The notes beneath the pieces were generated by a model. That model was not told where the DNA came from. It saw only the letters and a program-made list of their open reading frames with translations, and searched no databases. A program made the position numbers and the translations under genes. Of a DNA stretch of 64,000 nucleotides, positions 24,959-33,194 are shown piece by piece; position 1 is the first letter of the stretch, and each line of letters begins with the position of its first letter. Origin of the DNA: Phycisphaera sp. (lineage in GTDB: Bacteria > Planctomycetota > Phycisphaerae > Phycisphaerales > UBA1924); assembly GCA_003712165.1 (NCBI GenBank), contig RHLH01000001.1, positions 2,515,575 through 2,579,574 on the forward strand, in the 5' to 3' direction.

Positions 24959-25082
24959 CCACAAACTCCATAAAACGACGCACGTCTTATAGCGCACTAT
25001 GCGGATACCGTTGCAGCTTAGCCGCGGGGACCGATTGATACTGAACGGCGGCGGCAGCGCGGCCGAGCCCGTCGCGGTGTGT

Positions 25083-25856
25083 CTACTCTCGGAGCCACCA
25101 GAACGGCTTGCGTTTCTTCGCAAAATCACCCGCGTGCTGAGCCTTTGCCTTAGCGATCGCTTCCATCGCCTCGTCTGGATCATCGGTGAAGATAACCAGA
25201 TCAAGGTCTTCCGGGCTGATTGCGCCCTCGCGGACGAGGTCGTTGCGGGCATAGTCCACGATCGGCTGCCAGTAGTCGCGGCCCATGAGGACGATCGGGA
25301 AGTTCTGGATCTTGCCGGTCTGGATCAGCACGAGCGTCTCGAATACTTCGTCGAGTGTGCCGAAACCGCCCGGCAGAACGACGAACGCGCACGAGTACTT
25401 CACGAGCATGACCTTGCGCACGAAGAAGTAGCGGAACTCGACAAACTTGTCGAGGTACGGGTTCGGGAATTGCTCCATCGGCAGTTCGATGTTGCACCCT
25501 ATTGACTTGCCGCCCGCTTCGCGAGCGCCGCGATTAGCGCCCTCCATGATGCCGGGACCGCCCCCCGTCATCACCGCCAGGTCTGCCTCAGCAATCCGTT
25601 TCCCCATTGTTCTCGCGAGTTCGTAATGACTGCTGCCGTCGTTGAAACGCGCCGACCCGAAAACGGTTACGCAGGGCCCTATGAAGTGCATCGCTCTGAA
25701 TCCACGGATGAACTCCATCGCGATCCTGACAACGCGCATGGCCTCCGAGCCGCGCGCTTTGGGGCCGCCAAGGAGGTGTTTGTCAGCGCCGGGGCTTGCT
25801 TTTACAAGCGGTCCATCCTGGGCATTCGCCGAGCTGTCGAGCAGTTCGTCTGTCAT
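25083..25856 (-). CDS. LOG-family protein (TIGR00730-type)
   Basis: 257 aa from the ATG at 25856, preceded by GGAGGGG. Rossmann fold with [35 protein letters not shown] and the family hallmark [16 protein letters not shown] proteins cleave nucleoside 5'-monophosphates to free base and ribose 5-phosphate (cytokinin activation in plants, nucleotide turnover in bacteria). Divergent from tRNA-Leu. Confidence 0.92.
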   Translation of the reverse strand: MTDELLDSSANAQDGPLVKASPGADKHLLGGPKARGSEAMRVVRIAMEFIRGFRAMHFIGPCVTVFGSARFNDGSSHYELARTMGKRIAEADLAVMTGGGPGIMEGANRGAREAGGKSIGCNIELPMEQFPNPYLDKFVEFRYFFVRKVMLVKYSCAFVVLPGGFGTLDEVFETLVLIQTGKIQNFPIVLMGRDYWQPIVDYARNDLVREGAISPEDLDLVIFTDDPDEAMEAIAKAKAQHAGDFAKKRKPFWWLRE

Positions 25857-25936
25857 TCGCCCCTCCCGGGAGATCACTGGGCTGAGGCGAGAGCCTAGCA
25901 CAATCGGCACATAAGATCGCTACACTCTGACCGAAC

Positions 25937-26019
25937 GGGCCCGTGGCGAAATGGCAGACGCGGCGGACTTAAAATCCGCTTCCCTTCGGGGAGTGTGGGT
26001 TCAAATCCCACCGGGCCCA
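25937..26019 (+). tRNA. tRNA-Leu (anticodon UAA)
   Basis: 83 bases including the discriminator A. Acceptor stem GGGCCCG (25937-25943) pairs with CGGGCCC (26012-26018). Anticodon stem GCGGA/TCCGC encloses loop CTTAAAA with anticodon TAA at 25970-25972. The long variable arm CTTCCCTTCGGGGAGT marks class II. T arm GTGGG-TTCAAAT-CCCAC. The 3' CCA is not encoded. It decodes UUA and UUG, rare leucine codons in this GC-rich DNA. Confidence 0.96.
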
Positions 26020-26191
26020 TTCATTTCTTCTTCTGGCAGTTACCACACCCTTGCGTCTATACCGGTTTGGCTCGCGGTTGCTCCATCTTTGTATGGCATC
26101 ACCTCTCGTAGGCGACAACTCACCGGAACATGGCGCCGCCTCGCTCAACAAGCTCTATCATCCGAAGCACACATCCTGCGGAGCAAAGTTG

Positions 26192-29100
26192 ATGCCTGCA
26201 CCGAGACTCGGGACGCCACGAATACTGCTAGACCCTGCGCGATACCAGATCGCAATCGCGTTCGTGCTTATCTTCATTTTCTCAACGCTCCCATCGCACG
26301 GGCAGCTCGATTCGAGTGCCCGGGGGAGCTCGCTCGAAGAGCTTCGAACCGCGATTGAGGATTCGCAGAGCTTGACCGACACCGATCGGGTGGCAGCTTT
26401 GAACGCCATTGAATCCGCCTCGGTCCTGAGTCAGAGAACCATCCATCTCAAAGCACAGACCCAGTCGTTCATGGATCTTGCTCAAGCAGCACCGGCGTTG
26501 CTTGACTCGGTGCTGGCCGAATTAGATGCCGGCGCGCAGAATATCATCGTCCTTCCCGAAAGCGACGCCTCGGCAACCGAGCTCGAGCAGGCTTTAGCGC
26601 AGGCCTCGGCGGACTTGCGGCTCGCCCGCGAGATACTGCTTGAGATTGATGATGAAATCGCGCATAGGCGAGATCGTCGATCGTCGCTCCCGGATGAAAT
26701 AGCAGCAGCCATGCAACGGCAAGTGAACCTGCAGGAAACCCTGCTCGTCTCGGGTGAGGGACTCTTGGCTGCTGCGCGCACCGCTGAGTCGCAGGCGCGG
26801 GCGGACGAAGTGGACGCACTCATTCAGCTGCTGCAATCCGAGCTCGCAAGCTATGACGCAAGGCAGGAGTTGTTGCCCGCAAGGCGTGACAGAGCTGCAC
26901 GCCGAGTCGCTGAGTTGGTAGATATCGAGCAACAGTGGCAGGACATCGTTCAGGCGGCGCGGAAGTCAGAAGCGGCGCAGGCTGCTCGTGAAGCGCAGAA
27001 GCTGAGGATAGAGGCAGCGGAACAATCCGACGCGCTGTTATCCTTCGCGGCGATCAACGAGACACTCGCGCGCCGACGGGCATCACGCGAAGGCGTGCCC
27101 CAAGAGCTCGCAGAGACTGAACGGGAGTTGCTGATTGCGAAGCAACAGTTTGCCGAACTCCAGAGCCAGTACACGGTGGTCGTGCACCGGCTCAATACTT
27201 CGGGCCTCAGCCGAGCGACTGGGATTGTGCTGAGGCGTCAGTACGAGTCCCTCCCAAATCTCGCGACGCTAAGGAAGCAGCGGAACGAAACCCGGGAAAG
27301 ACTGGAACAAGCCGAGATGCTCCTCGTCGAGAGGCAAGAGCTCCGTTTCGGCGCGGGCGATATCGACTACACCATCGAAGCATTGCGGGCAGCCACACGC
27401 GAGTCTTCTCCAGAGGTTGATGTCACTTCACCTGAGTTTGCGGAGGTCGCGCGCAGGCTTGCTGTCGCCCGGCGCGATCTGCTCGATCAACTGGTTGTTG
27501 ACAGCACGGCCTCCTTTGAGCGGCTGCTCGAACTCGAGGAGCACTATTCAACACTGCTGGATGCGACCCAGGAATACCGGGAATTCATCGGCGAGCGGAT
27601 CTTGTGGGTCCGCAGCATCAACCCACAACTCTCGAGCACATTCGTCGACGGCGTTGATATCACCAACCTGACGTTTGCCATCGATGCTGTTGATTCATCG
27701 GTCGATCTGCAGTCAACAACAGCTCAGGCTGCTCGGGCATTGAAGTCCTCTCCGCTGCTCACGGTTGCTATTGGACTGGCCGTGATATCTGGTCTTGGTA
27801 TTTACCTTTGGACAGGGCGCGTGCATCGGAAGCTCGCCGAACAAGTCAAGAGCTACCGAACCGATCGGCTCCGATATACGTACGCAGCGCTCGGCGTGTC
27901 GCTGCTGGCCGCGATTCCGTTACCGATCGGTTGGTGGACCACGGCGTATCTCTTCAGCCAGAGCACGGGAGACAGCGCTCTCATCTCCTCCCTCGCGTGG
28001 GCCATGCAGCAGACATTCCCGCTGCTTATCTGGCTCTGCGTTGCCGCATCACTGCTCACAAAGAATGGCCCAGTGGATTCCCACTTCCGTTGGCCCACCA
28101 CTTCTGTCGTCTCCATGCGGCGCCACCTGCGCTGGGCTGGTCCGCTGTTTCTGCTTCTTTCACTCGCCGCCCTCGCGATCAACCACCTGCGAGACACCTC
28201 GCTCAACGCGTCGTACGGCCGTGGCTCGTTCATTGCCTCGCAGGTTGTGTTTGCAGCACTCGTGTGGATCGTGCTACACCCGAAACGGACGGTCCTGCGG
28301 GGCTACCTCTCTGGGAACTCGGGCACAACGACGTCGAGGCTTATCCTTGTTGCCTGCCTGCTTGGGACGGCACTCCCTCTGTTCCTCGCGGCGTTCTCAT
28401 GGATGGGATACCACTACACCGCGATTGAACTCTCCAGCCGAGTCACGATGACTGTCGGTCTGATCTCGATTCTCGTGGTGGCAAACGCAATCTTGATGCG
28501 ATGGTTGTTCATTGCGAGAAGGCGTGTTGCGGTCGAGGACGCGAAGCGTCGCCGCGAACAGGCGATAGCCGAGGCCAATGCCGCGCCGGATGAGGAAGGA
28601 CCGACAGAGTCATCGCTGCCCCCGATCGACGAAGAGAAGCTCAATCTACCGGCGATCAGCGGTCAGACGATGCAGCTCTTTCGAGCAAGCGTCGCCGTGT
28701 CGCTCGCGCTCGGACTGCTTGCTATCTGGTCGAGTGTTTTGCCGGCACTGCGAGCATTCGATCAGGTGGAGATCTGGCCCGAGATCCGTATCGCAGATGA
28801 AAGAGTCGATCCCGCTATCGAGGCCCTCGATGTAAACTCAATGCTCGTAACCGGTTCTTCGCTAAACAACACCACATCACCACCTGGCACCACCAGTACT
28901 CATGATCCCGCCCGCCCACTTCTCGATCCCAGCGCGTTGGGTACGAACGGTGCTCGCGCAGATGGTCAACCGCAGAGAGAGGCCGGGGATAATGTGATCT
29001 CGCTTGCCGATCTTGGGCTCGCGCTTGTGTTTGGGTTTATTGCGTTCGCGGCATTCCGCAACCTGCCCGGCTTGGTTGAGATTTTCGTATTACAAAGGCT

Positions 29101-29839
29101 TCCCCTGGATGCCGCGAGCAGGTTCGCTCTATCGACGGTGCTCCGCTACGCGATTGGTATCGCGGGTGTCCTCGCTACGTCTGCCGTGCTCGGGATCTCT
29201 TGGGACAAGGTGCAGTGGCTCGCTGCGGCGCTCACGTTTGGTCTCGCGTTCGGATTGCAGGAGATTTTTGCCAACTTTGTATCGGGCCTGATCATCCTCG
29301 CCGAACGGCCTGTCCGTATCGGAGACACTGTGACTGTGGGCGGCGTCACCGGTGTTGTCACCAAAATCCGGATGAGGGCGACGACTGTCACCGACTGGGA
29401 CCGCAAGGAGCTGGTGATCCCGAACCGCCAGTTCATTACCGGGGAAGTCATCAACTGGACGCTCTCTGATCCGACGCTGCGCGTTATCGTCCCTGTCGGG
29501 GTCGCGTACGGGAGCGATATTCAGCTTGTCGAACAGACTCTCATGCAGATAGGCGAAGAGAACAACCTGGTCCTCAAGGATCCGAAGCACTATGTGCTCT
29601 TCCGTGATTTCGGCGACAGCACGCTCGACTTCGAGCTCCGTGTGTTCATATCGAATATCGACAATATCCTGAACGTACCGCACCAGCTGCGCATCGCGAT
29701 CGACAAGAAGTTCCGCGAACTCGATATCGAGATCGCATTCCCGCAGCGCGACCTTCACCTGCGGAGTGTGGACCCGATGATTTCGCTCGCAGAGCAGATA
29801 CGATCGGGCAAACCCGACGACCAGCGAGCGTCCGACTGA
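26192..29839 (+). CDS. MscK/MscM-like large mechanosensitive channel
   Basis: 1215 aa from the ATG at 26192 (GGAG about 8 bases upstream); the frame is open further up but begins inside unrelated sequence. Signal peptide (IAIAFVLIFIFSTLPSHG), then about 500 residues of periplasmic coiled coil rich in Glu, Arg and Ala. A string of membrane helices is interrupted by cytosolic and periplasmic loops, one of them (about residues 870-960) Ser/Thr/Pro-rich. The MscS core is at the end: LAFGLQEIFANFVSGLIILAE, RPVRIGDTVTVGGVTGVV, IPNRQFITGEVINW. It gates on membrane tension and releases solutes in hypo-osmotic shock. Confidence 0.9.
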   Translation: MPAPRLGTPRILLDPARYQIAIAFVLIFIFSTLPSHGQLDSSARGSSLEELRTAIEDSQSLTDTDRVAALNAIESASVLSQRTIHLKAQTQSFMDLAQAAPALLDSVLAELDAGAQNIIVLPESDASATELEQALAQASADLRLAREILLEIDDEIAHRRDRRSSLPDEIAAAMQRQVNLQETLLVSGEGLLAAARTAESQARADEVDALIQLLQSELASYDARQELLPARRDRAARRVAELVDIEQQWQDIVQAARKSEAAQAAREAQKLRIEAAEQSDALLSFAAINETLARRRASREGVPQELAETERELLIAKQQFAELQSQYTVVVHRLNTSGLSRATGIVLRRQYESLPNLATLRKQRNETRERLEQAEMLLVERQELRFGAGDIDYTIEALRAATRESSPEVDVTSPEFAEVARRLAVARRDLLDQLVVDSTASFERLLELEEHYSTLLDATQEYREFIGERILWVRSINPQLSSTFVDGVDITNLTFAIDAVDSSVDLQSTTAQAARALKSSPLLTVAIGLAVISGLGIYLWTGRVHRKLAEQVKSYRTDRLRYTYAALGVSLLAAIPLPIGWWTTAYLFSQSTGDSALISSLAWAMQQTFPLLIWLCVAASLLTKNGPVDSHFRWPTTSVVSMRRHLRWAGPLFLLLSLAALAINHLRDTSLNASYGRGSFIASQVVFAALVWIVLHPKRTVLRGYLSGNSGTTTSRLILVACLLGTALPLFLAAFSWMGYHYTAIELSSRVTMTVGLISILVVANAILMRWLFIARRRVAVEDAKRRREQAIAEANAAPDEEGPTESSLPPIDEEKLNLPAISGQTMQLFRASVAVSLALGLLAIWSSVLPALRAFDQVEIWPEIRIADERVDPAIEALDVNSMLVTGSSLNNTTSPPGTTSTHDPARPLLDPSALGTNGARADGQPQREAGDNVISLADLGLALVFGFIAFAAFRNLPGLVEIFVLQRLPLDAASRFALSTVLRYAIGIAGVLATSAVLGISWDKVQWLAAALTFGLAFGLQEIFANFVSGLIILAERPVRIGDTVTVGGVTGVVTKIRMRATTVTDWDRKELVIPNRQFITGEVINWTLSDPTLRVIVPVGVAYGSDIQLVEQTLMQIGEENNLVLKDPKHYVLFRDFGDSTLDFELRVFISNIDNILNVPHQLRIAIDKKFRELDIEIAFPQRDLHLRSVDPMISLAEQIRSGKPDDQRASD

Positions 29840-29921
29840 CTCCGGCTACCATGCGGTGAGGGGCTGGGATGAAACGCCCAGCCCGTATCTCATTCGTTTG
29901 TGTCATTGTCCGGAGAAAGCA

Positions 29922-31466
29922 GTGCCATCTTCGCAAACCATGCTCGAAAACGCGATGCGTGAGGCTTCCGCTGCTTGGCACGCGGGCGATACTGGCGGGT
30001 GCGAGCGAGCGCTGCAGAAAGCGATGCGGATCAGACCCTTCTATGTGCCTGCTCTAAGACTGCTCGCGCAAGTCCACCTTCTTCGAGGGGACACCACGCG
30101 CGCTCTGCAAGTGAGTTCGAAAGCCGTAAAGGCATCTCCCAGGGACGGCGATCTCAGACTTCGTCAGGCTGAGTGCTACGAACTTGAGGGTGATGGAGAC
30201 GGCGCTCTGGGCGCTTACCGCGAGGCGGCGAAGCTCATGCCGAACGAGCCACGCTCTTTGTGCGGCGAGGCCTCCGTTCTCGAACGGATGCACCATCTTG
30301 AAGAGGCACAAGCGGTTGCAGAGCGAGCGCAAGCACTCTTCCCGACGTCACCGGTCGCATTGACGATGCTTGCCAAGATCCTTCGCAGGCGAGGCGAATC
30401 CGCGCGAGCAGAAAGGTTGCTGATTGACGCGATCGAGCAGGCGGAAGAGCCGCTCGACAGATACCCGCCTTTGTTTGAGCTTGCGAAGCTGCTCGACGGA
30501 CTCGGGCGGTATGACGCGGCGTTCGAACGGTTCACAGAAGCCAACCAAGCACAAGCGGTCGCACACGGGATGGACCCGATCCCAAATGATCCCGCTTTGG
30601 CGGGATGCGACGACGCCAGGTCGTTCAGCGCTAAGCAATTCAAAGGATGGCAAGCGGCCGCACCCGAGTCAACCGAGCGGGTCGCGTTCCTGTTTGGATT
30701 CCCTCGGTCGGGCACAACCATGACCGATCGAATTCTCGGTGCGCACCACGACGTAGTGATCCTCGAAGAGCAGCCGACAATTCGCGAGATGCACGCGTCG
30801 CTGATCAAGGTCAGCCCTGACGGCAAACCGATCCGCGATCTCTACCCAGCGATGGACTCGAAAGGTGTCGCCGTCTTGCGATCCGCGTACACCCAGGCGG
30901 TTCGCGCTCGGCTGACGAGCAAGCAAGCGCGGCGCTGGAAAGACGGCAAAATCCTTGTGATCGATAAGTTCCCACTCCAGATCACCGCGATTGCTTCTAT
31001 CTCTCGCGTGCTGCCCGATGCCAAAGTGATGATCGCGCTGCGCGACCCGAGAGATGTGTGCCTGAGCTCGTTCATGCAATCGTTCAGCCTCAATCGCTCG
31101 ATGGCTCAGTTGCTCGATCTTCAAACTGCTAGCAAGCACTACAACACAATCATGGGTATGTGGCTCGACATCCGAGACAGGCTCGCGCTTGATTGGCTAG
31201 AGGTCCGCTACGAGGACACGGTCACTGACTTTGAGAATCAGGCCAGGAAGGTGCTCGGGTTTCTTGGTCTCCAGTGGAGTGAGTCACTCGGCGAGTTTCA
31301 TAGGCACGCGCCGGGCACGCTCGTCTCAACACCCAGCTACGAGGCAGTCAGCAAACCCATCAACACGCAAGCGATCGGGCGATGGAAGAACTACGCCTCG
31401 CATCTAACCGAAATGGCTGAACAGCTCGATCCGATTGTGCGCCGTCTTGGCTACGAACCGTTATGA
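29922..31466 (+). CDS. TPR-sulfotransferase
   Basis: 514 aa if started at the GTG at 29922, which has GGAGA upstream; an ATG lies at 29940. TPR-like helical repeats occupy residues about 8-210 (CERALQKAMRIRPFYVPALRL, AQAVAERAQALFP). The sulfotransferase domain has the PAPS 5'-phosphosulfate loop FGFPRSGTTMTDRIL, VIDKFPLQ and the 3'-phosphate motif ALRDPRDVCLSSFMQ, then YEDTV. It would transfer a sulfuryl group from PAPS to an unknown acceptor. Domain order matches the convergent gene at 31461; the two overlap by 6 bp at their stops. Confidence 0.85.
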   Translation: MPSSQTMLENAMREASAAWHAGDTGGCERALQKAMRIRPFYVPALRLLAQVHLLRGDTTRALQVSSKAVKASPRDGDLRLRQAECYELEGDGDGALGAYREAAKLMPNEPRSLCGEASVLERMHHLEEAQAVAERAQALFPTSPVALTMLAKILRRRGESARAERLLIDAIEQAEEPLDRYPPLFELAKLLDGLGRYDAAFERFTEANQAQAVAHGMDPIPNDPALAGCDDARSFSAKQFKGWQAAAPESTERVAFLFGFPRSGTTMTDRILGAHHDVVILEEQPTIREMHASLIKVSPDGKPIRDLYPAMDSKGVAVLRSAYTQAVRARLTSKQARRWKDGKILVIDKFPLQITAIASISRVLPDAKVMIALRDPRDVCLSSFMQSFSLNRSMAQLLDLQTASKHYNTIMGMWLDIRDRLALDWLEVRYEDTVTDFENQARKVLGFLGLQWSESLGEFHRHAPGTLVSTPSYEAVSKPINTQAIGRWKNYASHLTEMAEQLDPIVRRLGYEPL

Positions 31467-32990
31467 AACCGCGGCCCCACCTAGCCCTGACCGGAGCGCG
31501 CTCAGCAGATCGGTGTAATGCTTATGCCTGCCGATGTGTGACTCAAAGACGGGCATTCGGACCTCGTCGATACAGGTCGTTCTCCCTGCGGGCCGAACGC
31601 CCATGAAGTTCAGGCACGTGTCGTCCCAGTCTAATCCTGCGAACTCGATGATTTCTTTCGCAGTGCTTTCGTGGTTGTTGACAAACGACTCGTACTGCAC
31701 CTCGTGGAAACGGACACCAAGCGCTTCACTGTTTGAGCGCCAGTGGTCCATCGTGCGTTCAAAGTCGCGGTAATATCTGCCGAGGCGGCTAATATCTCGC
31801 GAGTACGGGTACGCCCCGCCGAACAGATTCAGGTGATGTGTGACGCACGCGTCTGTAGGATCTCGCTTGACGTGTATGACCCTGCAGTTCGGGAACACAG
31901 AAGCGATCGTCGGCAAATAGAACGCGTTGATGCCGTTTTTGTCGGTCACGTACCCCGGATTCAAACCCGGCGCGAGCAACGCGAGCACGCGGTCCACCAT
32001 CTGCATGTAGCTCTTGGCCGCGTTCTCAACAAACTCCTTTTCGAGCTTCCCCGGCTCGAACAGCATGGGCACGCCCGGGGCCGCGTCAGGGTCGAGGTGC
32101 ATCGCGATCCTGCGCAGGCCGGGCAGTTCGCCGCAGGCGATCGCGTCGGGGTGTGCACCGATTGTGCGCTCGACGAGGGTCGTCCCGGATCCCGGGAACC
32201 CGATGACAAAGACGACGTCGGCTTTGCCCGGAACGTGCTCGGCGCGGGGCAGCGCGCTCATCGCGTCCGATGTCCATGTCTCGATCAAACGGTCGACGCG
32301 TTCCGAGTGTGCCTCGGCGTCGTAGCTGACACTGGTCAGAGTGTGTGCTTCCTTGCAGTGCTCGAGCGCGTCTTCGAATCGACCAAGCTTGTCTTCGCAC
32401 ACAACCATGGCTTTGAGCAGCGCGAACCGAACCGAGGGTGAGAGCTCCGGGTTGTTCGCGACCCTTGTGAGCAACTCGAGCGCTTCTTCTTCGCGGTCCG
32501 CGAGAGGGGCGAGTCTTGCGAACGCGAGAACCATCATCACATCGTTTGAAGCACCCGCGCGAAGGAGAGCGATGTGCGGGTCGAGCATCTTCTGCGCAGT
32601 CGTGAAATCGCCCTGATCCATCGCGTGCTCTGCCATCTGACAGACGCCGCGCAGGTTGTCGGGTTCGAGTTGGAGCGCCTTGCTGAGCTCGATGTACGCG
32701 CTCGCGTCGTTGCCCGTGCGCCTGTGGATCCTCGCGAGTTCCAGCTTCGCCGCGACGTTGTTGGGCAACAGCTCCGAGACTCTTCGGAATGCCGCGAGCG
32801 CTGCCTCGACGCGCCCGGTGGCTGCGAGACACTGCCCCGCGGCGAACTGGATCTGTGGGTTGTCGTTCGCGTACGCGGCGTCCGCCCTGCGGACCTGATC
32901 GAAGCCCGCCAGTGCCTGAGCGAACTGCCCCTGGCTGGTGAGCTGGAGTGACTGCTGGATGAGCTGCTCGATTTGTGGGTTGAAGTGCAC
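31461..32990 (-). CDS. TPR-sulfotransferase, last gene of the cco cluster
   Basis: 509 aa from a GTG at 32990, only 3 bp after the ccoS stop and with AGGA upstream, so it is likely translated from the cco mRNA. TPR repeats (FAQALAGFDQVRRADAAY, VEAALAAFRRVSELLPNN, ASAYIELSKALQLEPDN) are followed by a sulfotransferase domain: FVIGFPGSGTTLVERTIGAHP, YVTDKNGINAF, VIHVKRDPTDACVTHHL. A relative of the convergent gene at 29922. The acceptor substrate is unknown. Confidence 0.85.
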   Translation of the reverse strand: MHFNPQIEQLIQQSLQLTSQGQFAQALAGFDQVRRADAAYANDNPQIQFAAGQCLAATGRVEAALAAFRRVSELLPNNVAAKLELARIHRRTGNDASAYIELSKALQLEPDNLRGVCQMAEHAMDQGDFTTAQKMLDPHIALLRAGASNDVMMVLAFARLAPLADREEEALELLTRVANNPELSPSVRFALLKAMVVCEDKLGRFEDALEHCKEAHTLTSVSYDAEAHSERVDRLIETWTSDAMSALPRAEHVPGKADVVFVIGFPGSGTTLVERTIGAHPDAIACGELPGLRRIAMHLDPDAAPGVPMLFEPGKLEKEFVENAAKSYMQMVDRVLALLAPGLNPGYVTDKNGINAFYLPTIASVFPNCRVIHVKRDPTDACVTHHLNLFGGAYPYSRDISRLGRYYRDFERTMDHWRSNSEALGVRFHEVQYESFVNNHESTAKEIIEFAGLDWDDTCLNFMGVRPAGRTTCIDEVRMPVFESHIGRHKHYTDLLSALRSGLGGAAVS

Positions 32991-32993
32991 GCC

Positions 32994-33185
32994 TTAGTCC
33001 TGGTTCTCTCGGGTTGGGTTCAGCTTTGGCTCAGCCGGAGCGAGGTCTTCATCCTCGATCAGGATCCGTGACGCCGGAGTGTCCAGGTCGTCCATCTGGC
33101 CAGACCGGACGGTCCACACGAACGCCCAGACCGCAACGCCTGCGAAGATGAAAGCCAACGGGATGACGATCCAGAGCACGCTCAC
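32994..33185 (-). CDS. ccoS: cbb3 oxidase maturation protein CcoS
   Basis: 63 aa. One membrane helix (residues 3-27: [22 protein letters not shown]) followed by [20 protein letters not shown], the typical CcoS pattern (x-SGQ-DDLxxPxxR). CcoS is needed for heme and copper insertion into CcoN. It comes 9 bp after ccoI. Confidence 0.93.
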   Translation of the reverse strand: MSVLWIVIPLAFIFAGVAVWAFVWTVRSGQMDDLDTPASRILIEDEDLAPAEPKLNPTRENQD

Positions 33186-33194
33186 GACACAGGA

